Under the pieces are notes generated by a model that was given only the letters and a program-made list of their open reading frames with translations, had not been told where the DNA came from and ran no database searches. Positions 37,970-50,400 of a DNA stretch of 64,000 nucleotides are shown here, piece by piece. Source of the DNA: Oscheius dolichura (lineage: Eukaryota > Nematoda > Chromadorea > Rhabditida > Rhabditidae); contig OW051497.1 in NCBI GenBank assembly GCA_932521035.1, forward strand, positions 3,906,001 to 3,970,000, given 5' to 3'. The position numbers and the translations under genes are program-made. Position 1 is the first letter of the stretch. Each line of letters starts with the position of its first letter.

Positions 37970-39918
37970 ATGAACACTGGTTGCCTTTTACTTTTATCTG
38001 TTTTCTCTCCAGGTAGGTGTTTTTGTATTGTCTAATTCAACTCTCTGTTCAGCAAGTGCTTGCTTACCTGGGCCTCTTGGCTTCGGTTATGCACCAGGGG
38101 CATACAATCGTAAGGCATTCCTGGCAACCTTTAAAATGAGAAATTTCAGCTGGATACTATGGTGGGATGCCCGCTTATGGAGGAATGTACGGGCCCAGAG
38201 TAGGCCCCTTCAGGTCAGAAGGACACCGACAAGGTGCTGCTCTCTCCCAACACTCTTTACAACAGCCGGTGCAATTCCAAGCCCAGATGGATGAGGTACA
38301 TTAAAAGGTGAAGTAACATCGGACCTATGCCAGGGCCAAACTGCTTCCTCCTTGAATTGCCCTAACTTTAACGAGGTTCACCAGTGCAAATGGGGAAATA
38401 CAAACGACGAGGAACTTGACTGGATATCCGTGAGTAAGGCGCCCCAAGCTGACCAATGGTTCAGCTCCCTTGGCACTCACACGTACCCCGGTATATTGTT
38501 GTTTCTGCTAACCTAATGCCTTGAAGATGATTCCGCTGGTTCTCTTATTTCCCCGCAGAGACAGGGGTGGGAAGGAGGTCGGTTAGTGTCAGACTTTCTT
38601 CCTTGTGTTGGTCAAAATGTTCGACTGACGGTAACCGCTTGGAAGTCAAAAGACGGCAGCTCCATGGAACAGCCGAAACTTCAGGTTATTGGCACTGTCC
38701 TCCTGATGAGTTTTGCAGATCTGTACAAGAAATCACGGAGAAGAGAAACTTCCGTTGATAAATTGTATAGATGTTGATATTCGGAATGGTGTTCCAGTAA
38801 CAACAGATGTTCCTCCTGCAAGTGATCCTCTTTCTCCAGCCCAGGTAACGGTCTACCGGCCCTACAAATCATTTGAAGATTATTCTCAATGGATATAATT
38901 TCATGGGGGCTCAAGGGGGAGCAATCTTTATTCAAGACATTACGGTGGACGGCCCTTCAGAATGTACGGACACTGCTGCTAGCGACACTAATCCATCGCT
39001 GATATCTGATGTGAGACAGCCTTCCGGAGCCGGTACGAGTCCGCTGGGCCCTCTAAAAGTAAATTTAACACGAAATGAGTACATATTTCTAGTCGATCGA
39101 TAATCTCCCCCTCACTGGATTGGAAGCGATTGACGCTGATCCTCAAACTTCCCAGTTGGAAGACAATTCAGTGTTGGAACAGTCAGTGCCAGATGCCGTT
39201 TCCCGGAACGCACTTTCAAAAACGGTTCCCAACTCAATTGGAGTGTCTCCCACTTTATTTGAGACGTGTCTAGCTCTCTCCTGCAATCCTTCCGGTATGC
39301 ATCGAAAAGAGATCAACCGACGGTTTAGACCTGAACTGCAAATTTTGGAGATCGGCCGGTAATAACCGGTGGGAGATTGGGTCTGCCAACAGGGTCTCCA
39401 ATCCCCTGACTGGAATTCATCTTCCTCCTGGGACATGTACATAAATAATCGTCCTCTATCAGGTTCTTTTCAGCGCAAAAGTTTCTCGTTGCTCCGTTCT
39501 TGGATTCTCACATTAACAGCTACACATTGGTCTCGGAATCTATTACTATTCTTCCTCTCCAGGAAATCTATTTCTGTTTTTATGAATACTACGCTACCCA
39601 CGGACTTTCGTTGGTCGTCTGCACGGATAAAATGGAGTGTTTCTATCAAAAGAATACGTTGGCCATTGGAAACAATGCAGAAGTGGGTGGCCCCCAAACT
39701 TCCTCAAAAATAAAATCTTCCAGGAAAACAAGAGATGGAACATTAGGTGTCCAAAGCTACCAATAGGGACATACGAGGTGGTTCTGTCTACAATATCAAA
39801 AACATCCTTGTTTCAGCTGAGAGTGATAGCCGAGAACAACGGCGACAACAAAGGTGAAGTCGGCTTCCTTCCCATCCGGTTGGCTCGAGATCCCCAAGGC
39901 CTAGACCTCATTTGCTAG
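37970..39918 (+). CDS. Secreted protein with two MAM-like domains (tandem paralogue 1)
   Basis: Extracellular, function unknown. The start at 37970 gives a clear signal peptide (MNTGCLLLLSVFSPASA). A Gly/Tyr/Gln-rich linker (AYNPGYYGGMPAYGGMYG) follows. The first MAM-like domain begins NCPNFNEVHQCKWGNTNDEE, has LDWISVSKAP and closes with AQGGAIFIQDITVDGPSEC. That is the MAM plan: C..W, DW, and a final G.I...DI....C. A second, more diverged half starts CLALSCNPSDLNCKFW and ends LARDPQGLDLIC at 39918. Introns are 34-41 nt. The gene is homologous over its length to the next gene, so the pair is a tandem duplication. MAM domains serve adhesion or receptor dimerisation elsewhere, but neither a TM nor a catalytic domain is present. 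AATAAA lies 64 nt past the stop. Confidence 0.7.
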
Positions 39919-39981
39919 ATGTCTTCTCTGCGGATCTCTCTCTTCTGTCATCTAAATATTGTATATTTTATCTTCCTTTTA

Positions 39982-39987
39982 AATAAA
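39982..39987 (+). terminator. Poly(A) signal of MAM-like gene 1
   Basis: Canonical AATAAA, 64 nt downstream of the stop codon. Confidence 0.5.
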
Positions 39988-40213
39988 AGTTGCATTTAAT
40001 CCATTTCGAAACGGGTGACAGAATAATTTTTGACCGCAGGAAGTTAATGACATACCGGTAGTGTTCTGCGTGGTCAAGACTAGTCCCCTTTCACTTCACA
40101 ATCCCGACTCTCCCTCACCGAAGTTCTTTGTATTCGCCTCGCCCAATCCGGCAATTTCCATCGCGGGTCACTCAAATTAACTGTATCATTATTTCGAACT
40201 CGTTCTTCTGCCT

Positions 40214-42143
40214 ATGCTGCTTGCAATTTTCCTTATTCTTTATTCAGAAGGCAGTAATTTTAAAGGTTGATTATTGCCACCTAAAATATATTGTCCTTTA
40301 TAGTGCGTGCTTGCTTATCTAACCCACAGGGAATGTGTTCTGTCGCTTCTTACCAGTATAGTTCCTCCTGTAGAACACAACTTGATGCTTATCCTCAGCA
40401 ACAATACGCAGTTGCTGCAGGCACAAAACAATACAACGGTATGGAAATATGTCTCTCTGTTATTGAAAATCTTTAGGATTTCTTGGTGACAGTGTCAATG
40501 CTAGAGCGTATTCAGAAAGGGGAAACTCAAATGATTTTGCCAAAACCGACCAAGAGCTCCAGTGTCGTTCGGTCTTGAACTGCTCTTGGCGAAATGTTGA
40601 GGAAGACCAATTAGATTGGGTACTGGGAGAGGGTGGTGTAGACCCGGAAAAAATAGCTCTTATCACGGGTTCAGTTATTTTACCAGGTGATATTTCTCCC
40701 AACATATACCTTCCCTTTAGATGCCTCTTTTTTTATTCTCGCTTCCGATCCCAGACCTCAGTTTCATGGTGGGATGCTAGTTTCTCCTCCGATCGGCTGC
40801 CAACAATCCACAGGAATTCTATCGTTTAGATATTGGAGAAGGTTTGCACCTTTGAAGTGGATTTTATTTGTATTATAGCCGGGCTCGGACTATTGGTTTC
40901 GAACCAGATCTCGATGTATGCACGAGGAAAGCATTGGAATCCACTCTTGATAATTGTCTGACTATAACACCGACACCCAACCATACAGTAGTCGTTAGTA
41001 TACCCCCTCTGCTGGAACCGTTTGAGGTTGGGGCGACATCTTCCCAACAAGGCGGTTCCAGATTGTAATACGTGGTTTCGGCTTTGAAAACGAACCGGAA
41101 GGGGGAGTTATTCTCATAGATCAAATTGACTACTTCGCGCACCTTGACCAACCAGAAAACTGTGTTGAGAAGCCGATCAACACCAATGAAATTGAAAAGT
41201 TCACTGAACCCGACCAGCCACAAAAGCAGATAATTTCAGGGGATACCGGTATAGTTTTCACCTTCTACGGTAAAGGTCACTTTCAGACGCGGACGATTTG
41301 CAGAGGTCGTTAGTTTCAAACGAGGTGAAACAACACGATGTAAAAACACACAACACTATACTGCAACGAGACGAGGAAACGACAGGTGTCGTGGTTCTGA
41401 ACAGAGAGTCCGACTTTGACAACGACGAGCTCTGCAAGTAAGACGAGCTCTTGTAAACATCACACGTACCATTTATAGGACATTGAGATGCTTCGTGGGT
41501 AGTATGGATACCGGCTGTGAATATCACAGGGTAGGAAAGTCATCCACCGGAAGAGGGTTCTCACAAGGATGGAGAGCTTTGACTCTGAAGAACAACGTGG
41601 CCAACCGGCTGACTGGAATTCACATATCTCCTGAGAACGATGAAGGTCTGTCCCCTTCTGGTCATGTGACGTCAGTTTAGAAGCTTACTTCCTTTCGGCA
41701 GACTTCCCCGGGTTTTCGAGACACCGGCAACACCAGAGCTTTGTTTTGGAATCGCCGATATTCGCTCTTCCGGAAGACGGATCTGATGTCTATCTGGGGT
41801 TCAAGAAATATTGTGCGACACAGGGCTTAGAACTGAGTGTTTGCGAAGACCCCGACGGATTGAGGCAAATTTATCAAATTTTCATGATGTGGTGAATTTA
41901 GATGTTTTTGGAACATGTATCAGAACAGTCTCGAACCTTTCCGACCAACGTGGACAACTGAAGTGACCCTGCTTCCTAATAATATCACCAAGGCAGACTC
42001 CCACTTCCTGCAGATCAAAAGGATATTTCCAGGTCTACTTCCTTGGTCAACAGGATTTCGCTGCAAAAGCCAATGAGGGTCAGTTGGGGATCACGCAAAT
42101 CGATCTCTACCTCGACGAGCACGGTTCCACTTCCCTCTGTTGA
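40214..42143 (+). CDS. Secreted protein with two MAM-like domains (tandem paralogue 2)
   Basis: Diverged tandem copy of the upstream gene. The start at 40214 gives a signal peptide (MLLAIFLILYSEGS), then a Tyr/Gln/Ser-rich linker. MAM-like domain 1 reads LNCSWRNVEEDQLDWVLGEG, with SPPIGCQQSTGILSFRYW in the middle and GGVILIDQIDYFAHLDQPEN near the end. Half 2 reads ELCKTLRCFVGSMDTGCEYH, then NRLTGIHISPEN, which parallels NPLTGIHLPPGT of the first gene. It ends DEHGSTSLC. Joining LELSVCEDPDGLR to CFWNMY needs a 37-nt GC-AG intron at 41865-41901; the first gene has LSLVVCTDKMECFYQK at the same place, which supports that splice. Identity between the two proteins looks low, so the duplication is old. 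Function is unknown. Confidence 0.68.
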
Positions 42144-45100
42144 TCCTCTTTCTAATCCCTCAGAGTCATTGAAGACGGGAAAACTCCCAGACAAGGTATC
42201 TCCGCTATTGTTGTTTGGGTCATTGCCTTTCCATTTCGACTTTCATTTGGTTGTATTTATTAAACTGACCCTCGTACTTACGAAATGAAAAGGGTTGCAA
42301 GTAAATATTTGTTTTTATCTTCGCTTCCGTTCTTTACTAACTTGAGGGACTTTTTCTCTCGGAGAGGATAAGCCGCCGAGCCCTATCTATAGTCTGCTGC
42401 CCAGAAAGCTTTTATATAAAATTGGAAAGAAGTATTACGAGGGAGAAAACAACACGGTGTTTGAACGTCTCGGAAATGCCGTGTAGAAGGCTGCGCTAGT
42501 TTGTTTTAGTGCTCATTCCTAATAGAAGACGCCCTATAGCGGCTCAAGTGCGGGGGCTACGACTTTTATCCGGCTTTGCAGTTCTTTGCCCTTCTCTTCT
42601 GTTTTGCCAGCCCTTCTAATCTGGCGCCTACTTCGAAAATGCTGCTGTACGTTACACTAATGTAATAATCCTAGCCTATTGAAGAGGAAAATCGTTGCTT
42701 TCACGGACCTTCCGCTTCTAAGGGGATGCTCTTGAGCCGCTCTCACGCGCCCATCTGCTTCGTCCGTTTGCACTGATTGAATCAGCCAGCAACTGCATCG
42801 ATCCACAAACCATGCCTTTTCTGTCTTCATTAGGGGGTATTAGATCATTGGATTAAGGCTAAGTAGTTGTGCGACCCGCTGCCAATTGCCTTCTGAAACC
42901 TTTTGCAGGCAGACGAAACAACGAAAATTGAAACTGTTTGATGTTGTAGCTACTCGGAACCTTCGACTAAGCTGTCACTGCTTCAGACACACGCTAACAA
43001 CAACTCGAGCATGATAATTGCTGTCCAAGTTTGCTCAGCAAGAAACCTTTCATTACGCTCCACTGCCACTTGCACACACCTCCTTTGGCCCTAAATTCCG
43101 GCCACTTATACTCCAGTAAGAAGAGATACAACACCAATCAGCACCAGCACCACCACCACCACCGTTTCCAGTTCCTTCCATTTGACACAAGTTTGTTAAA
43201 AAGAGGGAAAGATTACTATATAATTTATTGTTGTGCTCAGTGACATTTATCCTCTCAAAATGAGACTCCGTCATGAATTCGGTCAATGATTTCGCTTTCC
43301 CACGATGAGGAGGATTGCGTGAGGCAGCCTTATTATATTTACATTCCACACTTCTTGACCCTCTCAGTTTAGTTGCGATATATGCACGAGCAAAGGCCTA
43401 GGCTACTCTACAAGGTGTAGACTACTTGCTGACCGCCCTTGAAGTTTTGCAGCTATTCTTTTGTGTGCTCCTATGTTGTGTGATACGTCTGTGGTATTCA
43501 ACCTGTAAACAAGGTGACTCCTCCTGCTCGTAAATAGTTTTCCCCCCTTCCAGATATATATCATCTTTGTGTTTAACATTTTTCGTGCCTCTCCCTCAAA
43601 CGCTCTTCTCCCGCTATACAGTCGAACGGCTGCCACAGTGATGAAATTCGTTGCGCCGAATAAAATGAACAACACTGCTGCGTAGCCCATCCAACTAGTC
43701 ATACATAACATATTCAAATTTTATGTTTCTTCCCTCTACTCCTGCACGCAGTGTATGGATTTCTAAGCGACTATTGGCGGTAACAGTAGAACAGACAAGT
43801 CTAACAATGTTCGAGGTATCACCTTACTTTGTCCTCACACAGACTCCCTATTGATCTTGTTTCTCGTTCGACGTATCCTTCCAATTCCTTCAAGGGCTTC
43901 CCAGAACATTGGCTCCACACTTCCTGTTTCCATTAGTAGTCCTGATATTTCCTCAATCGGTATATGTCAACATATCCTTTGGTTGCTGCACTCCCCATAT
44001 CCACATGAGATTTTTCTCTCCTTTTTACACGACCCTGTCTTAGGCTTACTAGGATCGGTTCCCGAGACGATCTTCTAGATACGTCTCATATTTCCAATAG
44101 GCAAAGTGCACCACCACGATCCGTAGACATGTGGTTCTCCCAGCCAGTAAAGAAGAAAAGCGGCGTTCTAAGACATATGTGCCGCTATCCTTTGCTTAGT
44201 CGCAGCCAAAATCACAAGTAGTCCAGATGCTTAGGTAGCGTAGAAGACAGAAGATGTTGACTCAAAGAATCCGGCAAATAGAGCGCTCTCGACCTAGCCG
44301 CGGCTAAACACTCGACCGCCGATCTGCCCACATCCCTCATCTGACACCCGTATCCTATCCTACCTAATGAGCGTAAGTCGTTTAACCCGGCTACTAACGT
44401 TCTCCACTTTCTCATTGAAATAGAAACAATCTATGCTAGTTAGGATAACCTTTAGGGGAAACTGCTTGATATTCACGATGCCATGGAGCAGTGCACTCCT
44501 CTTTAATTAGTAGGAAATAGCGACCTACGGACGTGATTACAGCCCCTACTCAATTGAATTAGTCTCGGCGCATCAATTTGCACACATCCCATATTCAATT
44601 TGATTCTGCTCCCAGGATCTCAATATACACTCGGAGATCTCTCATTAAAAGTTTCAGTTTAGGCAAACACTTTTAATGGGCGCGATACGAGATTCAAAAT
44701 ATAAACATGCCTAGCTCCAAATTGCCTCATACACTCACCCCACAGCAATTATAGGCCCCATACAATGGAAAATCGCTTTTTCGAAACGTGACGAATCCAT
44801 CGAATTTGTGGGCGTTCAATATGCAGCGAAAGATCGTTTCGACACGGAGACCACTCTCAATTGAACCTCAATCAATAGTTTTGTATTTTCCATTTCCACC
44901 TAGTCCCCCGGCCTTACGGCTATCAGACAAGGCTGGAGCGAGGGGGAGAGAGGCAAAGGTTTCCCACGAACAAGAACTCTAAAGGCTGTGAATATGGGAC
45001 GTCAAGGCAATTGATCTACACGTAGAAAGCTTCACAGCGTTTTCCACGCGGCAAGAGTGAGCAGCCAACGCAAATATGCGGCAGTCGATTGATCAGGTAT

Positions 45101-45332
45101 TGGCGGGTGTAATCCCTCAAAGCGCAGCCGGAATCATTTCTCCCTCGCCATATGGCCACCTTATGCCTCTTGTGTGCCCGTGAACCAACACAAGTCGGGG
45201 TCGGTGGCTTTGTTTTTTTCCTCCTCCTTTTTATATCCCTTTCCGCGCATATTTGTTATAAATGAGCTTGGATATCTCTCTTTGAATAAATTGTAAGGTC
45301 TATTAGGTTGGTTAGCATATCAAATTTCTCAG
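42144..45332. other. Intergenic region, mostly empty
   Basis: About 3.2 kb. A minus-strand frame at 43403-43717 starts MNMLCMTSWMGYAAVLFILF with a hydrophobic stretch and might be a tiny membrane protein, but it has no other support. A short (CAC)n run lies near 43146-43160. Confidence 0.4.
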
Positions 45333-45604
45333 AATGGGCTCCGAGAGCCCAATTAGAGCTTGAAGACTATCCGATTTCTGGCGCCTTTCTCATCCGATCC
45401 GCCACGACCCCAAACATCTTCTTCATTAGCGTCACTAGAGCCATAATCAGCCGCCTAAATCAGTTTGGGGAGGGCCAGTTTGTGGTGACGGAAGACGTCT
45501 TGCGTGCAGATGAGGCCAATTGTGTGCGAGGCTCTGCGAGTGAGGCATTTCTTCAATCAGTAGCACTGGTGCAGTATGTCCGATATGGTGGCTCCCATCG
45601 ATGA
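45333..45604 (+). pseudogene. Orphan exon or pseudogene fragment encoding an SH2-like domain
   Basis: Begins after an acceptor-like tttctcag at 45325-45332 and reads WAPRAQLELEDYPISGAFLI, then RSATTPNIFFISVTR, and near the end FLQSVALVQYVRYGG. This follows the SH2 plan: W at the start, G-x-FLIRxS with the phosphotyrosine-binding Arg, a hydrophobic ISV strand, and F-x-SVxxLVxY at the end. The frame stops right after. No ATG is in frame, no compatible upstream exon was found, and the stretch between the two halves is poorly matched. It could be a decayed copy of a tyrosine kinase or adaptor, or one exon of a gene with distant partners. Confidence 0.35.
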
Positions 45605-47450
45605 GGTACGATATTTTCGTTTTCTCTCTTCGGTTTTGAATTCCCGCACCAAATGCCTAGGAATTGCGCTTCTTTATATGTGCTCTCAAGTTGCCGTGTG
45701 GCTCTTGCCCTCTTCTTTACGACAATACTTTTATTAAAGAATAACATTTCCTAGAATTCGATCGGCTGTTTATCCTGGATGCGGCAGTTTCTGCCCCTAA
45801 TCTATTATGTGCAGGGATACGATACAATTCCTCTACTCTTTGCAACCATTTCGAAATACAAACTAATAGCTGCTCATTTGAAGACGTTAGCATAAAAATA
45901 ATCTAGTCTGCTGGTGATTGACAACTGCTTGCGTCCACCTAAGACAGCCTTAACCCTTTTAATCATGACCATAAATTACGTGGGAAAGGCACACAAACCG
46001 CTTTGATTGACAATAAAATAAAGGTGCACCAGGTGCCCGCCTAATTTGCGGCGACATCTTCAGAGAAAAAAAGCTAATCCACCGAAACGTCGAATGCCGT
46101 GGTAATTAAAAAGCTGTTTCCGGTAGTAACTGCTAGCCAACTCTCTCCCCAGTGAGCAGTTGCAGTTATCCCAGACGATGGGTGTCTAGTACTACGGCCT
46201 CAGTCACAGATGTCGCCCATCTGTTCCTGTCATTTGTTGGCCAGGGATTGCGCACAATCAGCTGCTTGTAGTGGCTCTGCAGAGGTCCTGTAGCCTTCGC
46301 TTTCCTCTAGTCTCAGGTTCCTTTTGGGCGGGAGCTCCGTACTATTCACCTAGTTACGGCGGGCACTCTCTGACCTCACTATTGTCCCCTCCGCTACCCC
46401 CTACTGCGACCGTCAACTGACCAAACTGTGCTTCCTCCAAGATTGATCATGGTCGAGATTGTGAGTTTTACCAGCTGACCATTTGAGGGGACGAGAGAGA
46501 GCCCACTCACCCTCACGTTCTTTATTTGCCGTGTGTCACCCGGCGGCAGTACGCTTCCGCATGACGGTGTAGAAAGGACGCTTTTTAATTGTACAGAAAA
46601 TTAGGGAGTCTATTGTCCGGCGAGGCGAGTTCTACATGAAAAACAGTGTAGGAGAAAACAATTGGGCAGTTCCGAAAACAAGAACATTTTTCCGAATTCA
46701 AATTTATTGCAGAGATGGTGTGAATTCGATGAAGAAATTTAAGCCAACGCAATTGTTTGGCATTGTTATGACCGTAGGCCGTTATTTGTTATTCTAGCGG
46801 ACTAAGTTTATTCTAGCAAGCCTAGTAGAGCATTATTTCTGTTATAAACAATAGCAGCTGGGTTCCTCCAATCCAATTTCTCAGAACCCCCCCCCCCAAT
46901 TATCTTGGCGCTAATCGGCGTCTTCTCGCCCCTATCAACCGTTATCAGGAAACGCGCTACGAGAAAACACCTGTTCTTAGGTCTTAGCTAGTGATAACAT
47001 GGTAGACAAGAAGTGTTTCCATGAGCAAAAGTGTTGGAGCAACTCGTAATTTTGCCGCTTTATTCCACATGGCCGCGACGCATAGACCTGCGACGCGTGC
47101 CCGAGACACCCCCTTAGGTCAGTGCCGTGATGGTTGAGACTCGCGGCACTATCCTCCTTCCCATGGCACCGTTCGTAAGGAGTATGAAGGTGAGAATATG
47201 ACTTAGGGGCTCTTCACACTGTCCTGATCTTTATTCCAACTCGATCGATTGTCTTTGTGAGAGAATATAGCAAATATCCGCCCCGTGTTTACCTAAGCAG
47301 GTCTTACTGGCTAATATAGTCCGACCTATCGATTAGTTGCTCAAATTCAACTTAATTTCTCAGCACATAAAGTGTATTTTCGAACAGCGCCTTCCTTAAT
47401 CATCTGTTCATGTGGCGAATGTCCCCGTCTAACTGTAATTCTCTTTTCAG
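45605..47450. other. Upstream region of rbfox, no coding sequence recognised
   Basis: About 1.8 kb. It probably holds promoters and 5' exons of rbfox that cannot be identified from sequence alone. A run of 11 C residues lies near 46887. Confidence 0.4.
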
Positions 47451-47453
47451 AGC

Positions 47454-50400
47454 ATGCAGATGCAGTCTCTTTACCTCTCGGGTGGTCAAGCTCTCCAAAC
47501 GGCCCAGTTGGCCGGATTCCCGATAGTAAATCAGTCCCCTCTTTTCCAACAATTGCAAGCCGTACAGCAGGCACAACAACTAGCAGCTGTATCATCTGGT
47601 GAGTCCTTCTCAATTACTTAACCGCTTGTGTCACAATTTCCTTTCACCAAACCTTCAAAGCTTGAGAACCCTTCCTACGTCAATAAGCCACTGAAATTAT
47701 TCAAAAGTGCCCAGTGTAATGAGTATCCATGTCCTGCGTAATTTATTGCGAAACAATGTTTTTGAGATAGACTAGTTGGCGCCCACCTAGGGTGAGCTGT
47801 AGTCTGTTGGACAGGATTAGTAAGCTCTGTCTGTAATTGATTGATCTACTGCATGAGCAAGTCAGCTTGTTTTTAAAGAGAAGATTAGATAACGTTTGTG
47901 TTGTTCCGGCTACTTACCTTACGCATCTAAGAGATGCTATCACGCGAACGTGTGTAAGCGTTTTGTCTCCATGTCTCGCGCATTTTTATGAGGCGAACAG
48001 GTGGCGCCAAAAAGGAGCAGATAAGCTCATCCCAGCCGATACTTTCACACACAGTAAATCGGCTTGTGTGACCCAGTTGCGGCAGAGCGTGAATGGCGTA
48101 ATTAGCCAACGCAATTAGCCAGGCATCCAGAAGGATTATGCCGCATACTGTGAAATAGGGGCAGAGAGCCAATTTTCGGCAAAGACGAAAGACAACGTGT
48201 GAAATAACATTTTGAAGACGCGCTAATGCTGATTGAAGTATTTGGCATCCATTGGACAAGCTTGTTCATTTGCCCAGAAAGCGACGTCAACCTTGCTTAT
48301 AAATCAGCCAAGCTCTGAAAATAGCGACATTTCTACAAATTTCCGGTGGCCTAATATCATTCGTATGAAAAGGCTGTTTGCGTCTCATTAAATTTCCGGT
48401 CAGCGGTGGATTCAGCTTATGGCAGCGCCCTCAACATTTCAGTTTTCACCTGACCGCCAAATCTTAAACCTAAGCTGCAAGAAAAGTCGAACCAAGTGGT
48501 GCTTGGCACACCACTGGTGTGGCACTTTTTTGCCTATTTGCTTAGACACTTGACAGGGCTGCAGTGACGTTTGAAATGAGAGAAACAAAAGTGCGCTTCC
48601 TACGAGAAATTATGCTCAGCCATTTAATTTGGGGAAAACGAGGAAAAGAATCTCAAACTGACAGGGTTAAAAAGGGACAAAGATTTTCTAACTTGCATGC
48701 ACGTGAAATTTTTCCCATACTTTGTAGTAAGCTTCATCTTTTTGAGGAGAAGATTTTAGTTCTTTTTTTCGTGGCAGATGAGTGATGGGATTTCTTTCCT
48801 TTTTCAAAGGCCACTACCTGTTTTTATTATTATTATTGCACGTTGCATCGAAGTGGCAACTCTTTGAACCACCATGATTTTGCTGACACAATGATTGGCT
48901 GCGATGTCACGAGCTCCTGCCCCTTTTTGCTTTATATGAGAGTTTCTTTCTTTCTCTCTTCTTCAATTCATCCAGTGGAGATCGAGATTTCGCAACCGAA
49001 GCGGACTATAGGCTTCTAGCAGCCTTCTTTGCATCAAACACATCGTGTTAACCGTGTGTTTTTGTAGCCAGCATGCAGCCCCACAACGGAATGCTCTTGC
49101 AAGGCGGCTCAACCATGATGAGCGCCTCCCCAGCTGGTGAAACGAAGATCAAGGTGAGATCGTCCCCTCTCCATCTGGCGGTAATATGTGTTTATCTTTT
49201 AGGGCAGATTTTTTCTAACAACTCTTTTTTGCTTGGTTTTTTATTCTTTAGCTGAGAGAGACTGAGAGAGCAAGATTTGGGAGAAAGTCTGTCCTCTTCT
49301 TTATTTTTATTTTCTGCAAAACACTCCCTATTTGGTGTCCCAATGCTCTTTGTGCCAAACTGTAGGCATTGTCAACTTATGTAATACTAGCAGTGTGTTC
49401 TGCGCATGACTTTATGTTCACTCAAGCTTTCGCACTTTTATTTGTTTTTGAATGTTTTTACTTTACGTAATCCGCCGCCAATATTCGTTAAGCGTATGAA
49501 CACAAAAGAACAAAAATTACCGCTCAAAACGGTTACTATATTGAATGGTGTAATCTAAATTTAGGAGGACCAACAAGCCGAATATGACCTTCAGCTTCAA
49601 ATTCAGCAGCAATTAGCTGCAGGAGGAATTGGACCTCAATTGCCAAGCGGGCAGACGCCTAACAGTCAGACCCCAGCCTCACAACCTGATCCAAGTACAA
49701 GCGGTAAGTCGCTCTGCCTAGAACTCCTCTCCTGTCCGATAAGATCTCGTGTCGGTCTACGCATTTCCAGGTGTGACAAAAGGCAGTCAAGGCCGCCCTG
49801 GCATGAGGAAGATTAAAACTCTTTGACAGTTTACAAACGATAAACATTTTCAGTGCCGGTGGATGGTCATAAGCGTCTTCATGTGTCGAACATTCCTTTC
49901 CGTTTCCGTGACTCCGATCTGCGAGCCCTCTTTGAGAAATATGGTCAGGTGGTCGACGCGGAAATCATATTCAACGAGCGCGGTAGTAAAGTGAGTTTCC
50001 ATCTTCGCTATCCTAACAAATTGGATTAGCTCCTCCGTCAGCTGAAATATTTGTTAGCGATTCCATTCGAGTCAAATCCTATTTGGAGCGTATCCCTCAC
50101 TTGAATGTGATTGTTAAATTGGCCAATTTCAGTCATTCATTTTGTGCTTAATTGGCAATTGGGTTTGTCGTAAATGGGGCGCTCTCAGAGACAGTCCATA
50201 AAAATCTTTTTCACGCCGTCCACATCATCGTTTTCAGGGATTCGGCTTTGTGACAATGGCAAAACAGGAAGACGCCGAGAAAGCACGCACCGAACTCCAT
50301 GGATCACAAGTTGAAGGAAGGAAAATTGAAGTGAATTGTGCCACAGCCAGAATACACTCGAAAAAGGCGAAAACAACACCAGGTTCGTGATTATATTTAC

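Noticed and set aside
43403-43717. Minus-strand small membrane protein
   Set aside because: One hydrophobic stretch but no conserved motif, no partner exons with good borders; kept only as a note in the intergenic entry.
46884-46898. Run of C residues
   Set aside because: Simple homopolymer, no sign of function.
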